7,916 bases of DNA, taken from NCBI GenBank assembly GCA_023151145.1, contig JAKLJM010000241.1, positions 1 through 7,916 of the forward strand. The letters are read 5' to 3'. The position numbers were made by a program, and so were the translations under genes. The notes under the pieces are model-generated. The model saw only the letters and a program-made list of their open reading frames with translations. It ran no database searches and was not told the DNA's origin. Positions 1 through 6,179 of the stretch are shown piece by piece (the first letter of the stretch is position 1; every line of letters begins with the position of its first letter). This stretch comes from Bacteriovoracaceae bacterium. GTDB taxonomy: Bacteria > Bdellovibrionota > Bacteriovoracia > Bacteriovoracales > Bacteriovoracaceae.

Positions 1-246
1 TATGGCACTGGTGATGTTAGATTGTTTTTCACCATAAAAAACAACTCTCTCGGTCTTTCTATTCAAAATAATGGACCGTTTCCATATAAAAATTTAGATG
101 ATACGCTTAAAAATGCCTCACCGTCGAACCAGGGACTGGGGATGGGTTTAAGTATTGTTAAGACCTTGGCGGAATCGATGGGAGGAAAATTGACATTAAC
201 TTTAAAACCAACAACTTTTACCATTTGGTTTCATTATGAATCATAA
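1..246 (+). CDS. Sensor histidine kinase, C-terminal ATPase domain (5' end outside window)
   Basis: This is the last 81 codons of a two-component sensor kinase; the frame is open from base 1, so the sensor, HAMP and dimerisation regions lie upstream of the window. What is visible is the end of the HATPase_c fold: a G1-like segment QNNGPFP (residues 22-28), where Asn-Asn-Gly-Pro replaces the more common Asp-Asn-Gly-Pro, and a clear G2 box GLGMGLSIVK (45-54) followed by a Gly-Gly turn (61-62), the usual ATP-lid and last helix-strand elements. The F-box between them is degenerate. The stop lies inside the response regulator gene, an 11-base overlap that implies translational coupling and a cognate pair. 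Kinase-before-regulator order is less usual than the reverse. The TTG at 22 is not a real start because the domain continues upstream of it. The signal sensed cannot be told from this fragment. Confidence 0.9.
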   Translation, partial: YGTGDVRLFFTIKNNSLGLSIQNNGPFPYKNLDDTLKNASPSNQGLGMGLSIVKTLAESMGGKLTLTLKPTTFTIWFHYES

Positions 247-955
247 AATTTTATTAGTAGAAGATGATCTGATTTTAAATGAAGCAATCACTAAAATTCT
301 TAAAGAAGAAAAATACACAGTATTAAGCTGCCATGATGTTAAATCTGCGCTAGAAGAATTAAAAAATCCTCTTGTAAGCCCCATTGATCTGGCCATCCTC
401 GACTGGATGTTACCAGATGGTCAAGGACTTGATATCGTCAAAGAAATCAGACGCTCAAATCATTCGTTACCACTCATTATGTTAACAGCTAGAAATGATC
501 TTATTGATAAAGTCATAGGCCTTGAGTCCGGTGCCAATGATTATATGACCAAACCTTTTGAAACCCGAGAGCTCTTGGCCAGAATACGTGTTCAATTAAG
601 ATATAAAAATCAAACAATCAATTTGGTGAACAATTCAACTCCAAATGAACAAATTTTGACTCAAGGACACTTATCCTTTGATGGTCATAATCGGGAATTT
701 TCTTATCAAAAAAAATCACTTTCGCTTACCAAAATGGAATATGAATTTTTAAAACTGCTTATTGAAAACCCCAAAAAAACGTTTGCTCGAGAGCATTTAT
801 TGGATCTAGTCTGGGGTTATGAAAATTATCCCACCACTAGAACTATCGATACCCATGTCTTACAATTGCGCCAAAAAATTTCAGAAGATGTCATTGATAC
901 CGTGCGTGGATTAGGCTATCGACTAGGTCCCTGTTTAAAAACACACACAAATTGA
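236..955 (+). CDS. OmpR/PhoB-family response regulator
   Basis: A 239-residue cytoplasmic two-component response regulator of normal length for the OmpR/PhoB class. The receiver domain (about 3-118) has the acidic pair Asp10-Asp11, phospho-acceptor Asp56 in LAILDWMLPDG, Thr84 in IMLTAR and Lys106 in the MTKPF motif, so every phosphorylation residue is present. After a linker, the winged-helix effector domain (about 140-234) shows the characteristic LTKMEYEFLKLL helix, the TRTIDTHVLQLRQKI recognition helix and the final VRGLGYRLG wing. The ATG at 236 overlaps the kinase gene, so the two proteins are probably made from one transcript. The stop codon TGA (953-955) is part of the first of three TTGAC-like repeats. 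Regulators of this class usually bind 11-bp direct repeats, so it is the natural candidate to bind there. Its regulon cannot be inferred from sequence alone. Confidence 0.96.
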   Translation: MNHKILLVEDDLILNEAITKILKEEKYTVLSCHDVKSALEELKNPLVSPIDLAILDWMLPDGQGLDIVKEIRRSNHSLPLIMLTARNDLIDKVIGLESGANDYMTKPFETRELLARIRVQLRYKNQTINLVNNSTPNEQILTQGHLSFDGHNREFSYQKKSLSLTKMEYEFLKLLIENPKKTFAREHLLDLVWGYENYPTTRTIDTHVLQLRQKISEDVIDTVRGLGYRLGPCLKTHTN

Positions 956-982
956 CATACAATTGACATTCGTCTGACGAAA
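950..982 (+). promoter_or_regulatory. Three 11-bp-spaced TTGAC-like repeats, candidate response-regulator box
   Basis: AATTGACAT occurs at 950-958 and again at 961-969, exactly 11 bp apart, and a third weaker copy has CTGAC at 974-978, again 11 bp on. The opposite strand reads TGTCAAT-N4-TGTCAAT, the architecture of PhoB-class operators (7-bp half sites, 11-bp period). The array sits between the response regulator gene and the lipoprotein gene and would overlap the -35 region of the latter. The repeats are seen directly; binding by the neighbouring regulator is inference. TTGACA is also the sigma-70 -35 consensus, so one copy could be just that. Confidence 0.55.
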
Positions 983-998
983 ATAAAAATCCCTCTGC

Positions 999-1004
999 TA
1001 GGAT
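999..1004 (+). promoter_or_regulatory. Candidate -10 element (TAGGAT) for the lipoprotein gene
   Basis: TAGGAT matches the TATAAT consensus at four of six positions. No good -35 lies 16-18 bp upstream; the nearest TTGAC-like element (974-979, CTGACG) is 19 bp away. A weak -35 overlapping an 11-bp repeat array is what an activator-dependent PhoB-type promoter looks like. An alternative -10, TATAGT, lies at 1010-1015. This is a tentative call. Confidence 0.35.
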
Positions 1005-1010
1005 AGTTTT

Positions 1011-1038
1011 ATAGTTAAAGAAATTTTTCTGTAACTAT
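1011..1038 (+). promoter_or_regulatory. 28-bp near-perfect dyad in the lipoprotein leader
   Basis: ATAGTTA (1011-1017) is the reverse complement of TAACTAT (1032-1038). The symmetry continues inward through AGAAA (1019-1023) and TTTCT (1026-1030), broken only by the A/G pair at 1018/1031. It lies between the likely transcription start and the ribosome binding site. It could be a protein-binding dyad or an RNA stem-loop near the 5' end of the mRNA. It is followed by mixed sequence rather than a T tract, so it does not look like a terminator. Confidence 0.5.
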
Positions 1039-1059
1039 TAACTGCTTTGGAGTGTTTTT

Positions 1060-1857
1060 ATGAAACTATCATCCATCCTTCCATTGTCTCTTACTCTTGT
1101 CGTGGTGAGCGCTTGTCAATCATCTTCTATCAACAAGGACGATCTAGCACGCACACTTAAAGAGAATCCTGACATCATCAGTAAAGCCATTCTTGCTCAC
1201 CCGACCCAGTACATAGAAGCACTCCAAAATGCAGCTAAACTTGCTCAAGATGATTTACGTAAAAAGCAAGAATTAGAAGAAAAAAAGAAACTGGAAACAT
1301 CATTTGAGAATCCACTGGTGGCTTCAATTCGAAAAGATGAAGCTATACGCGGTACAAAAGGGGCGCCAATCACCTTGGTAGAGTACTCCGATTTTGAATG
1401 CCCCTTTTGTTCTCGCTCTTATGAGACAGTTAAAAGTTTAATGAATAAATATCAAGGCAAGATTCAATTTGTTTATAAACATTTGCCATTAAGTTTTCAT
1501 GAACAAGCTATGATTTCAGCTCAATATTATGAAGCGATTCGCTTACAAAGTGAGCAAAAAGCTTTTCAATTTCATGATGAAATTTTTGCTCAACAAAGAA
1601 AATTAAAAAATGGAAAAGCTTTCTTAAATGAGACAGCAAAAAAAGTTGGAGTCGACCTCAATCGACTAAATAAAGATTTAGAATCAGATATCGTCAAACA
1701 ACGGATTGCTGAAGATATGGCCGAAGCCCAGAAATTTGGCATGGAAGGGACTCCTGGTTTTTTACTTAACGGTGTACCAATAAAAGGAGCATACCCAGAA
1801 GAGCACTTTGAACAGATTCTCAGCGAATTAAAAACTCGTGGGAAATTAAAAATATAG
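1060..1857 (+). CDS. DsbA-like thioredoxin-fold lipoprotein
   Basis: A 265-residue predicted thiol-disulfide oxidoreductase anchored by lipid in the cell envelope. Residues 1-18 form a lipoprotein signal with lipobox V-S-A-C and acylated Cys19. Residues about 25-95 are charged and helical (coiled-coil-like, rich in Lys/Glu/Gln), a spacer often seen in Bdellovibrio-type DsbA lipoproteins. The thioredoxin/DsbA domain (about 100-260) has the strand ITLVEYSDFECPFC with active-site C114-P-F-C117, the helical insertion, and the cis-proline loop GTPGF (Thr231-Pro232). C-P-F-C is within the usual DsbA/BdbD range, so oxidation or isomerisation of secreted proteins is likely; the direction of the reaction is not shown by sequence. 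The ATG at 1060 has GGAG at 1049-1052, a 7-base gap. The gene is alone between a candidate response-regulator box and a strong terminator, so it may be a target of the adjacent two-component system. Confidence 0.9.
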   Translation: MKLSSILPLSLTLVVVSACQSSSINKDDLARTLKENPDIISKAILAHPTQYIEALQNAAKLAQDDLRKKQELEEKKKLETSFENPLVASIRKDEAIRGTKGAPITLVEYSDFECPFCSRSYETVKSLMNKYQGKIQFVYKHLPLSFHEQAMISAQYYEAIRLQSEQKAFQFHDEIFAQQRKLKNGKAFLNETAKKVGVDLNRLNKDLESDIVKQRIAEDMAEAQKFGMEGTPGFLLNGVPIKGAYPEEHFEQILSELKTRGKLKI

Positions 1858-1892
1858 GATATTTTCGACTCTCTCCCTCTCTCTCCTGTAAA

Positions 1893-1924
1893 AAAAAGGC
1901 CCAAAGTAAACTTTGGGCCTTTTT
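1893..1924. terminator. Bidirectional rho-independent terminator
   Basis: AAAAAGGCCCAAAG (1893-1906) pairs perfectly with CTTTGGGCCTTTTT (1911-1924) around the loop TAAA. T residues end the plus-strand transcript, and the A8 run at 1890-1897 gives a U tract on the minus strand. It lies between two convergent genes and should end both the lipoprotein mRNA and the minus-strand gene stopping at 1935. Confidence 0.9.
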
Positions 1925-1934
1925 GATTTATTCA

Positions 1935-2444
1935 TTACTCATTAATAAATTGAATTTTCTCAATTCCAATCGGTCCTAAGATACGCGATCTTTTGGCAAT
2001 AAAATGCATTCGATTAAATTCTCCGTTTCTGGTCTCTAACCTGACTTTATCAGGATCAACCATCACTTCGAACTCATAAACTCTTCTCTCCCCACTTACC
2101 GCACTATAAAGAGTATCTAAGCGAAGAGTTCCACCACGTGCGCGCTCAAAATTACTCGACTGCAAGCGTACGATTTCATATTTATCTTTTTTCAACAAAA
2201 CCACTCCGCGCAGAAGGCCGGCTTCCTCAAATTCTTTTCTTTCAATCTTTACCCCTTGGCTATAGGCATCGGCATAAAGTTTTAAGATTTCTCCCGTCAC
2301 ATCATCGCGATCATAAACTAGAAGCGCATAATCTTTATCAATATCACTGGTAATTTTTCCAAGCGTGAATTCAGTTGCCTGAACTGAAAATGAAAATGTC
2401 GTGGCCAAAAGTAAGCTTGCGCCACCAAGAATTAAACTTCTCAT
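1935..2444 (-). CDS. Small exported protein of unknown family
   Basis: A 169-residue protein I do not recognise. It begins MRSLILGG, then a hydrophobic stretch and a signal-peptidase-I-like site (VQA before Thr24), so it is probably periplasmic or secreted with a mature size of about 146 residues. The mature part has no cysteines and looks mostly beta-rich, with alternating charged and hydrophobic residues and no transmembrane segment. The ATG at 2444 is preferred because GGAGGA stands about 6 bases before it. In-frame TTG (2459) and ATG (2456) codons upstream would place that Shine-Dalgarno sequence inside the gene and put charged residues before the signal peptide. It lies 73 bases downstream of the aldo/keto reductase remnant on the same strand with no clear terminator between, so it may share a transcript or use its own promoter. 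Its ribosome binding site is inside a stable hairpin. Confidence 0.8.
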   Translation of the reverse strand: MRSLILGGASLLLATTFSFSVQATEFTLGKITSDIDKDYALLVYDRDDVTGEILKLYADAYSQGVKIERKEFEEAGLLRGVVLLKKDKYEIVRLQSSNFERARGGTLRLDTLYSAVSGERRVYEFEVMVDPDKVRLETRNGEFNRMHFIAKRSRILGPIGIEKIQFINE

Positions 2445-2448
2445 GAGA

Positions 2449-2472
2449 TCCTCCATCAATTGTGATGAAGGA
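2449..2472 (-). promoter_or_regulatory. Hairpin sequestering the ribosome binding site
   Basis: In the minus-strand transcript, UCCUUCAUCA (2472-2463) can pair with UGAUGGAGGA (2458-2449) across the 4-base loop CAAU. This gives ten consecutive pairs, one of them a G-U wobble. The 3' arm contains the whole GGAGG Shine-Dalgarno sequence of the exported-protein gene starting at 2444, so the closed form would block translation. The complementarity is seen directly; a regulatory role is inferred. Confidence 0.6.
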
Positions 2473-2517
2473 CCTATCGGAAAAGTTTGCCGCTTTCTGA
2501 ATTACTCGAATAAATTA

Positions 2518-3718
2518 CTAAAATAAATCTTTTAGCTGATTAACATACTCAGGCTTTCTCATTCCCACTAAAACAAAATCAACTCCATAGCTATAGTAGG
2601 CATTAATCGCTCTTCTTGTTAATGGAGTGTCTTCGTCGGGCAATAGACCTAGTTTTCTTGCTTCGGAATCAAAGGCACGTGCTTTATCTGACATATTTTT
2701 TCGTGCAAAAAGTTGAGAATATTCTAAAAGTTCATAAAAAGGCTTAGCCTCATCTTTATTTAATCCTTGTCCGCCCCACAAACTCGCCAGAAAGGGAAAA
2801 AGATGACCAAAATAGACTTGGTCTACTGCATCTGTGGAAGTGAGCTTGTCATAAAGATTTTTAAACTGACCTATCATCTCAACGTCATCTAATTTTTCAT
2901 CATCAGACTCTCGAAGACTATTCCATTTATCTTCAATGATTTTCATGCATGTTTCAAAATGCTCTCTAGCCTTTGAAACATCAAAATTTTTTAATTGTAA
3001 GTCGTCATATGTGGCCAAACGAACCAATTCACCATTTGGCTTAATAACATTAAAAGGTCGATTGATAAGGATTGTTAAACCATGCTGTTTACACATTTCA
3101 ATGAGATTTAAATTATTCTCTTGATGCCTTTCTAGTGCATCGATTTCTAGTAAATTAAATGGAAATTGAACTACCTTAAAATGATGGTGGTCTCCAACTG
3201 ATTTAGCCGCTGTTAATAACATGGCAAGACTTGTCGGATTATCTCCTAAGGGATTTTTAGGAAGTGTATTAGAACTTACTCCATAGTTTCTGATTTTTCC
3301 TTCTAGAACTTTAGTCTCTAAAAATTGAAAAGCTAAATTTAATCGCCTTTGATATTCAGCAATATCCTGGTGATTTGAGTAGAAATATTCAGGATTATGG
3401 AGAAGAAAAGTATCAATGCTCTCTACTCCTAATCTTTCAAGTGAAAGCTTTAATTGCTCTTCTAAAAATTCTGGATGAATAGAATGTTTAAGTTCTGGAG
3501 TCATGTCCACTAAATCTTTTTTGGCCAATCCACGAGCATGAAGATCTTCTAAAACTTTTATTTAAAACTTTTCCTATTAGTCGCTCAGATTGGCCATCAG
3601 TATAATTAGCACTGGTATCAATGAGTTTTATTCCATTTTCTATGGCAGTCTTTAAGGCCAATGTATGCTCCTCAGACTTAATTGATACTCGATAACTTCC
3701 AAACCCTAATGATCCCAT
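2518..3718 (-). pseudogene. Aldo/keto reductase, frameshifted and missing an internal segment
   Basis: Aldo/keto reductases reduce carbonyls with NADPH on a TIM barrel using an Asp-Tyr-Lys-His tetrad. The first frame (3718 down to about 3563) gives LGFGSYRVS, then LIDTSANYTDGQSERLIGKVL with tetrad Asp34 and Tyr39. The second frame (open from 3561 to 2518) continues VLEDLHARGLAKKDLV, then SIHPEFLEEQLKLSLERL, LLHNPEYF with the tetrad His, and the usual C-terminal VDFVLVGMRKPEYV. A frameshift lies in 3550-3572, where TAAAACTTTT occurs twice 13 bp apart; removing 13 bp would restore the frame as GKVLEDL. In addition, family members normally have a strand with the catalytic Lys (of the IVTKVGY kind) and some 20-40 further residues between KKDLV and SIHPEFL. 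Here only DMTPELKH remains, so the Lys seems lost. The start lies 24 bases past a terminator, with no room for a promoter. An inactive remnant is the best reading; the frameshift alone could be a sequencing error. Confidence 0.8.
3550..3572. repeat. 10-bp direct repeat, period 13, at the reductase frameshift
   Basis: TAAAACTTTT at 3550-3559 is repeated exactly at 3563-3572, with ATT between. On the minus strand each copy encodes V-L of the reductase, but in different frames. The spacer does not match either flank, so it is not a clean tandem duplication, though slipped replication is a plausible origin. Confidence 0.8.
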
Positions 3719-3741
3719 TTCATAACCCCAAAAAAAGAAAA

Positions 3742-3763
3742 GGCCACCCGATCGTGGGTGGCC
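3742..3763 (-). terminator. Rho-independent terminator of the serine protease gene
   Basis: GGCCACCC (3742-3749) and GGGTGGCC (3756-3763) form a perfect GC-rich 8-bp stem with a 6-base loop. Reading the minus strand, the stem is followed by CTTTTCTTTTTTT (3741 down to 3729 region), a good U tract. It lies 30 bases after the protease stop codon. Confidence 0.88.
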
Positions 3764-3792
3764 CTGTTACAGTCGGTAAATCTCAAATAGAT

Positions 3793-4668
3793 TTAGCGAA
3801 TGTTTTTAAGTTCTGCAATATTTGTAATACGAGTAACGTCTTCTCCGCGGCACGAATCTTCACGGCATACGTTTGTCACATAGCAGCCTTTACGAGAATC
3901 GTACTTATAATCCGTGTCACCACGCACCAAGATCCCTTCAACTTCACCTGTATCAAAGTTAAAAACCGCTGATCCAGAGTTTCCACCATAAGAATCAGTG
4001 GTTGCTTGAAAGTATACAGAGTTTTTATTGTTTCTTACTGAACCACCTGCTTCGATTTTTGTAGGAAGACCAGATGGGTGTCCAATCATGATCAGACGAG
4101 CTTTATCAGTAATTTTTCCAGCAGTTCTAAACTTTAATGGCTGAATTCCAACCACAGGACGATCTAATTTAATAAGAGCGAAGTCATCTTGTGAGCTTCT
4201 TTCTAATTTTTGAGAAATGATTTCAGAACAACCATATACGTTAGATTGCGACACCACGTAGTCTGCTTGGTCTTTAGATTTAACGTTATAATCAAATACC
4301 CAATTATTATTCTTACAATCTGCTTTTGTTTGAATACAGTGACCAGCTGTCACTAGATATTGATCACCCACTAAAAATCCCGAACACATGGCCGCTGTTC
4401 TTTGTTTAGCAAATCTTTCTGTGGCACACATTCCGTCACCTTCTAAAGTTCCACCAGTGATTTCAATTGAATCATCAGATTGAGCTTGTAAGCTGTTTGA
4501 AGGAATCATCGCTGCTGTGGCAGTTGCTAATTTTAAATGAGTTTGATTAACAGTTTCATAAACATCTAAGCGATCATCCTGACCGTAAACTACTTTGGGA
4601 GTAAGTTTTGCTTGAGTTGGTAGAATAGAGAACAATAAAGCGAAAGCTAATGCTGATTGATATTTCAT
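3793..4668 (-). CDS. Secreted trypsin-fold (S1) serine protease
   Basis: A 291-residue exported serine endopeptidase. Residues 1-20 are a signal peptide (cleavage after TQA), and about 21-70 probably form a propeptide. The catalytic domain has CSGFLVGDQYLVTAGHC with His110, DDFALIKLDRPV with Asp162, and DSYGGNSGSAVF with Ser231, so the triad is complete. Cys95 and Cys111 match the conserved His-loop disulfide. Three further cysteines (262, 268, 273) cluster near the C-terminus, and with Cys81, 118 and 147 this makes eight. The GGNSGS serine loop, with Asn rather than Asp before Ser, resembles V8/glutamyl-endopeptidase-like enzymes. Asp225 sits six residues before the Ser, where trypsin has its specificity Asp, so the preferred substrate is uncertain. 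GGAGGGG (4680-4674) stands 5 bases before the ATG. The gene has a terminator on each side and is probably monocistronic. Prey or extracellular protein degradation is a plausible role if the host is a predatory bacterium. Confidence 0.93.
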   Translation of the reverse strand: MKYQSALAFALLFSILPTQAKLTPKVVYGQDDRLDVYETVNQTHLKLATATAAMIPSNSLQAQSDDSIEITGGTLEGDGMCATERFAKQRTAAMCSGFLVGDQYLVTAGHCIQTKADCKNNNWVFDYNVKSKDQADYVVSQSNVYGCSEIISQKLERSSQDDFALIKLDRPVVGIQPLKFRTAGKITDKARLIMIGHPSGLPTKIEAGGSVRNNKNSVYFQATTDSYGGNSGSAVFNFDTGEVEGILVRGDTDYKYDSRKGCYVTNVCREDSCRGEDVTRITNIAELKNIR

Positions 4669-4780
4669 AAGGACCCCTCCGTAGGTTCAATAGATTAATT
4701 CTGCTCCTCTCAAAAAAATTCAACAAGTAAAAAAAAATAATGCGATCATTTGTTAGAAAGGAGTCAGTGGTGTCAAAAAA

Positions 4781-4806
4781 TTGAGGGCCTAACATTAGGC
4801 CCTCAA
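4781..4806 (-). terminator. Rho-independent terminator of the 413-residue protein gene
   Basis: TTGAGGGCCTAA (4781-4792) is the exact reverse complement of TTAGGCCCTCAA (4795-4806); with a realistic loop the stem is about 10-11 bp. On the minus strand the stem is followed by six T residues (4780-4775). It lies 28 bases after the stop at 4835 and separates this gene from the protease gene. An A run on the other side could add weak plus-strand termination. Confidence 0.9.
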
Positions 4807-4834
4807 AAAGATCAAAAAATAAGGTTTTTAAAGA

Positions 4835-6076
4835 CTACAGTAGGCTAGTTTCAAATGGGTTCATGTATTGTTTGACCAATCTTACCTGATCATCTTTTTG
4901 ATTATTTGCTTCTAAATAACCATAAAGTGCACCCTCTGTTAAACGTTGCTTTTCATAAAATGATTTAATGAAATTGCTGGCCGTATCTTTAAGATAAGCA
5001 CTCAACGGGACAAAACTTAGCCCTAATTGTGCTAATGAAAGAACCACTCGTTTTCTAGCAACCACAGTTGGACGGTTAAAATTATAAGCGACTGCTGGCT
5101 TATTAAAGAACATACCTTCTTTATCAAAAAGGTTAATGGCAACTGATTCACCATTAAGAGTAACTTTTTGAAAAGCAAAATTCATTCTCTCATCCAATGA
5201 CGAATAAGTTGTTTGATTGTCTCTTAAAACCTGAGAAGCCATTCTGAAATTGGCATAAAATTTATTTATACCATATTTTTTCCAATTAGATTTCGCTGCA
5301 TCTGACTCAAAAAAGTTAAACCAAGCAATTCTTGATTCATAAATCGATGACCAAACAAGATCAACTTCTTCTTTTGTTAGACCAAGTTCTTCTGGTTTGA
5401 AAATTTCAAGATAATGAAGCAACATGTTTTGGTGAAACATTCTTCTTTCTGTAATCAGTTTTTCAACTTGAACCATGATATAAGAAGCAGTGTTCAGCAT
5501 AGGAATTTGCGACAATCTTTTGCGAGCAAAATCTAATCCCCACTTCACGACTTGATAAGTAACATTTTTCTTATAAAAATGTGTTGGGTCATTTGTCACG
5601 GCAATTAATGACGGATCTAATTTTAAAAGAACATCGCTCATTTTGTTTTCGTAAAGAGAAACAACCTCATTCATCGTAGGATTTTGAAAAATCTTGTCGA
5701 CATCAAGCTTTCCTACTTCTTTTAATGAAGCTAAAACGATCTTTTCTTGACGTTCACGTTCTGCTGAATTGGTGAAACTCTCATCCAAGTCTTCTCTTAA
5801 AAGATCGATAATTTGAGCATCATAATTCCCTTTTTCTGCTAAAAGAGCTTGCTCTTCAATCATCTGGTTTTTTACCATTTCAAGATAAGGACGAACTTTA
5901 AAATTTAAAGCGATAGAGCGGTCTCTAATAGCAATTAATTTTCCATTTTGATCGCGAAGAATACTAAATCTTTTTTGAAAATGAGAAAGATCATTGGCGC
6001 TTGCTGGTAAAATCATTCCGACAACAAGTACAGAAGCCAATAATCCCTTTTTAAGGATTGAAGTGACTGGATTCAT
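4835..6076 (-). CDS. Exported helical protein of unknown function
   Basis: A 413-residue protein I do not recognise. It starts MNPVTSILKK and continues with a hydrophobic core to an ASA-ND signal peptidase I site after residue 27, so it is exported to the periplasm or beyond. The mature part is strongly alpha-helical, rich in charged and aromatic residues, cysteine-free, and has no obvious second membrane span or catalytic motif. A segment near 330-360 (RKRVVLSLAQLGLSFVPLSA) is moderately hydrophobic and could pack on or insert shallowly in a membrane. The ATG at 6076 is preferred over the in-frame ATG at 6088 because GGAGGA begins right after the latter and stands 5 bases before the former, and because it puts two Lys residues just before the hydrophobic core. 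A perfect TATAAT lies 36-41 bases upstream and a terminator follows the gene, so it is probably monocistronic. Confidence 0.85.
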   Translation of the reverse strand: MNPVTSILKKGLLASVLVVGMILPASANDLSHFQKRFSILRDQNGKLIAIRDRSIALNFKVRPYLEMVKNQMIEEQALLAEKGNYDAQIIDLLREDLDESFTNSAERERQEKIVLASLKEVGKLDVDKIFQNPTMNEVVSLYENKMSDVLLKLDPSLIAVTNDPTHFYKKNVTYQVVKWGLDFARKRLSQIPMLNTASYIMVQVEKLITERRMFHQNMLLHYLEIFKPEELGLTKEEVDLVWSSIYESRIAWFNFFESDAAKSNWKKYGINKFYANFRMASQVLRDNQTTYSSLDERMNFAFQKVTLNGESVAINLFDKEGMFFNKPAVAYNFNRPTVVARKRVVLSLAQLGLSFVPLSAYLKDTASNFIKSFYEKQRLTEGALYGYLEANNQKDDQVRLVKQYMNPFETSLL

Positions 6077-6111
6077 TTTCTCCTCCATGAGTTAGAAATA
6101 CAGTACTCTCC

Positions 6112-6117
6112 ATTATA
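6112..6117 (-). promoter_or_regulatory. -10 element (TATAAT) for the 413-residue protein gene
   Basis: The minus strand reads TATAAT from 6117 to 6112, a perfect -10 consensus, within the 10-bp palindrome CATTATAATG. Transcription would start near 6105, leaving a leader of about 29 bases. The -35 region (TGAGTT at 17-bp spacing, 6140-6135) is a poor match, so promoter strength is uncertain. Confidence 0.5.
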
Positions 6118-6179
6118 ATGAAGATTTGATAAAAAACTCATGTGTAAGAAAAGATAAGTTTTCTGAGCCTAAAGCTTGA

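Noticed and set aside
1590..1904. Minus-strand open frame of 104 codons opposite the DsbA-like gene
   Set aside because: It runs antisense through the conserved thioredoxin domain and into the terminator, has no ribosome binding site and no protein-like composition.
2138..2353. Plus-strand open frame opposite the 169-residue exported protein
   Set aside because: It is fully antisense to a better-supported gene with signal peptide and Shine-Dalgarno sequence, and its translation is low-complexity and basic.
2936..3124. Plus-strand open frame inside the reductase remnant
   Set aside because: Antisense to clear aldo/keto reductase sequence, without a start signal.
3550..3572. Programmed ribosomal frameshift in the reductase
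   Set aside because: No slippery heptamer with downstream stem was seen, these enzymes are not known to use frameshifting, and the catalytic-lysine segment would still be missing.
3682..3972. Plus-strand open frame spanning the protease terminator
   Set aside because: It would read through a strong terminator hairpin and the antisense of the protease C-terminus; there is no ribosome binding site.
4771..4776. Minus-strand TTGACA after the terminator as a -35 for the protease gene
   Set aside because: The hexamer 17 bp downstream is ACAAAT, a poor -10, so a promoter there is not supported; the real protease promoter was not identified.
4574..4795. Minus-strand open frame overlapping the protease start
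   Set aside because: It begins in the terminator of the neighbouring gene and covers the protease leader and signal peptide in another frame.
6131..6167. A-rich inverted repeat followed by T6 on the minus strand as a terminator of the DUF3050 remnant
   Set aside because: The stem AGAAAA/TTTTCT is only A-T rich and lies 20 bases from the T run; the alternative CTCA/TGAG stem is too short. Too weak to call.
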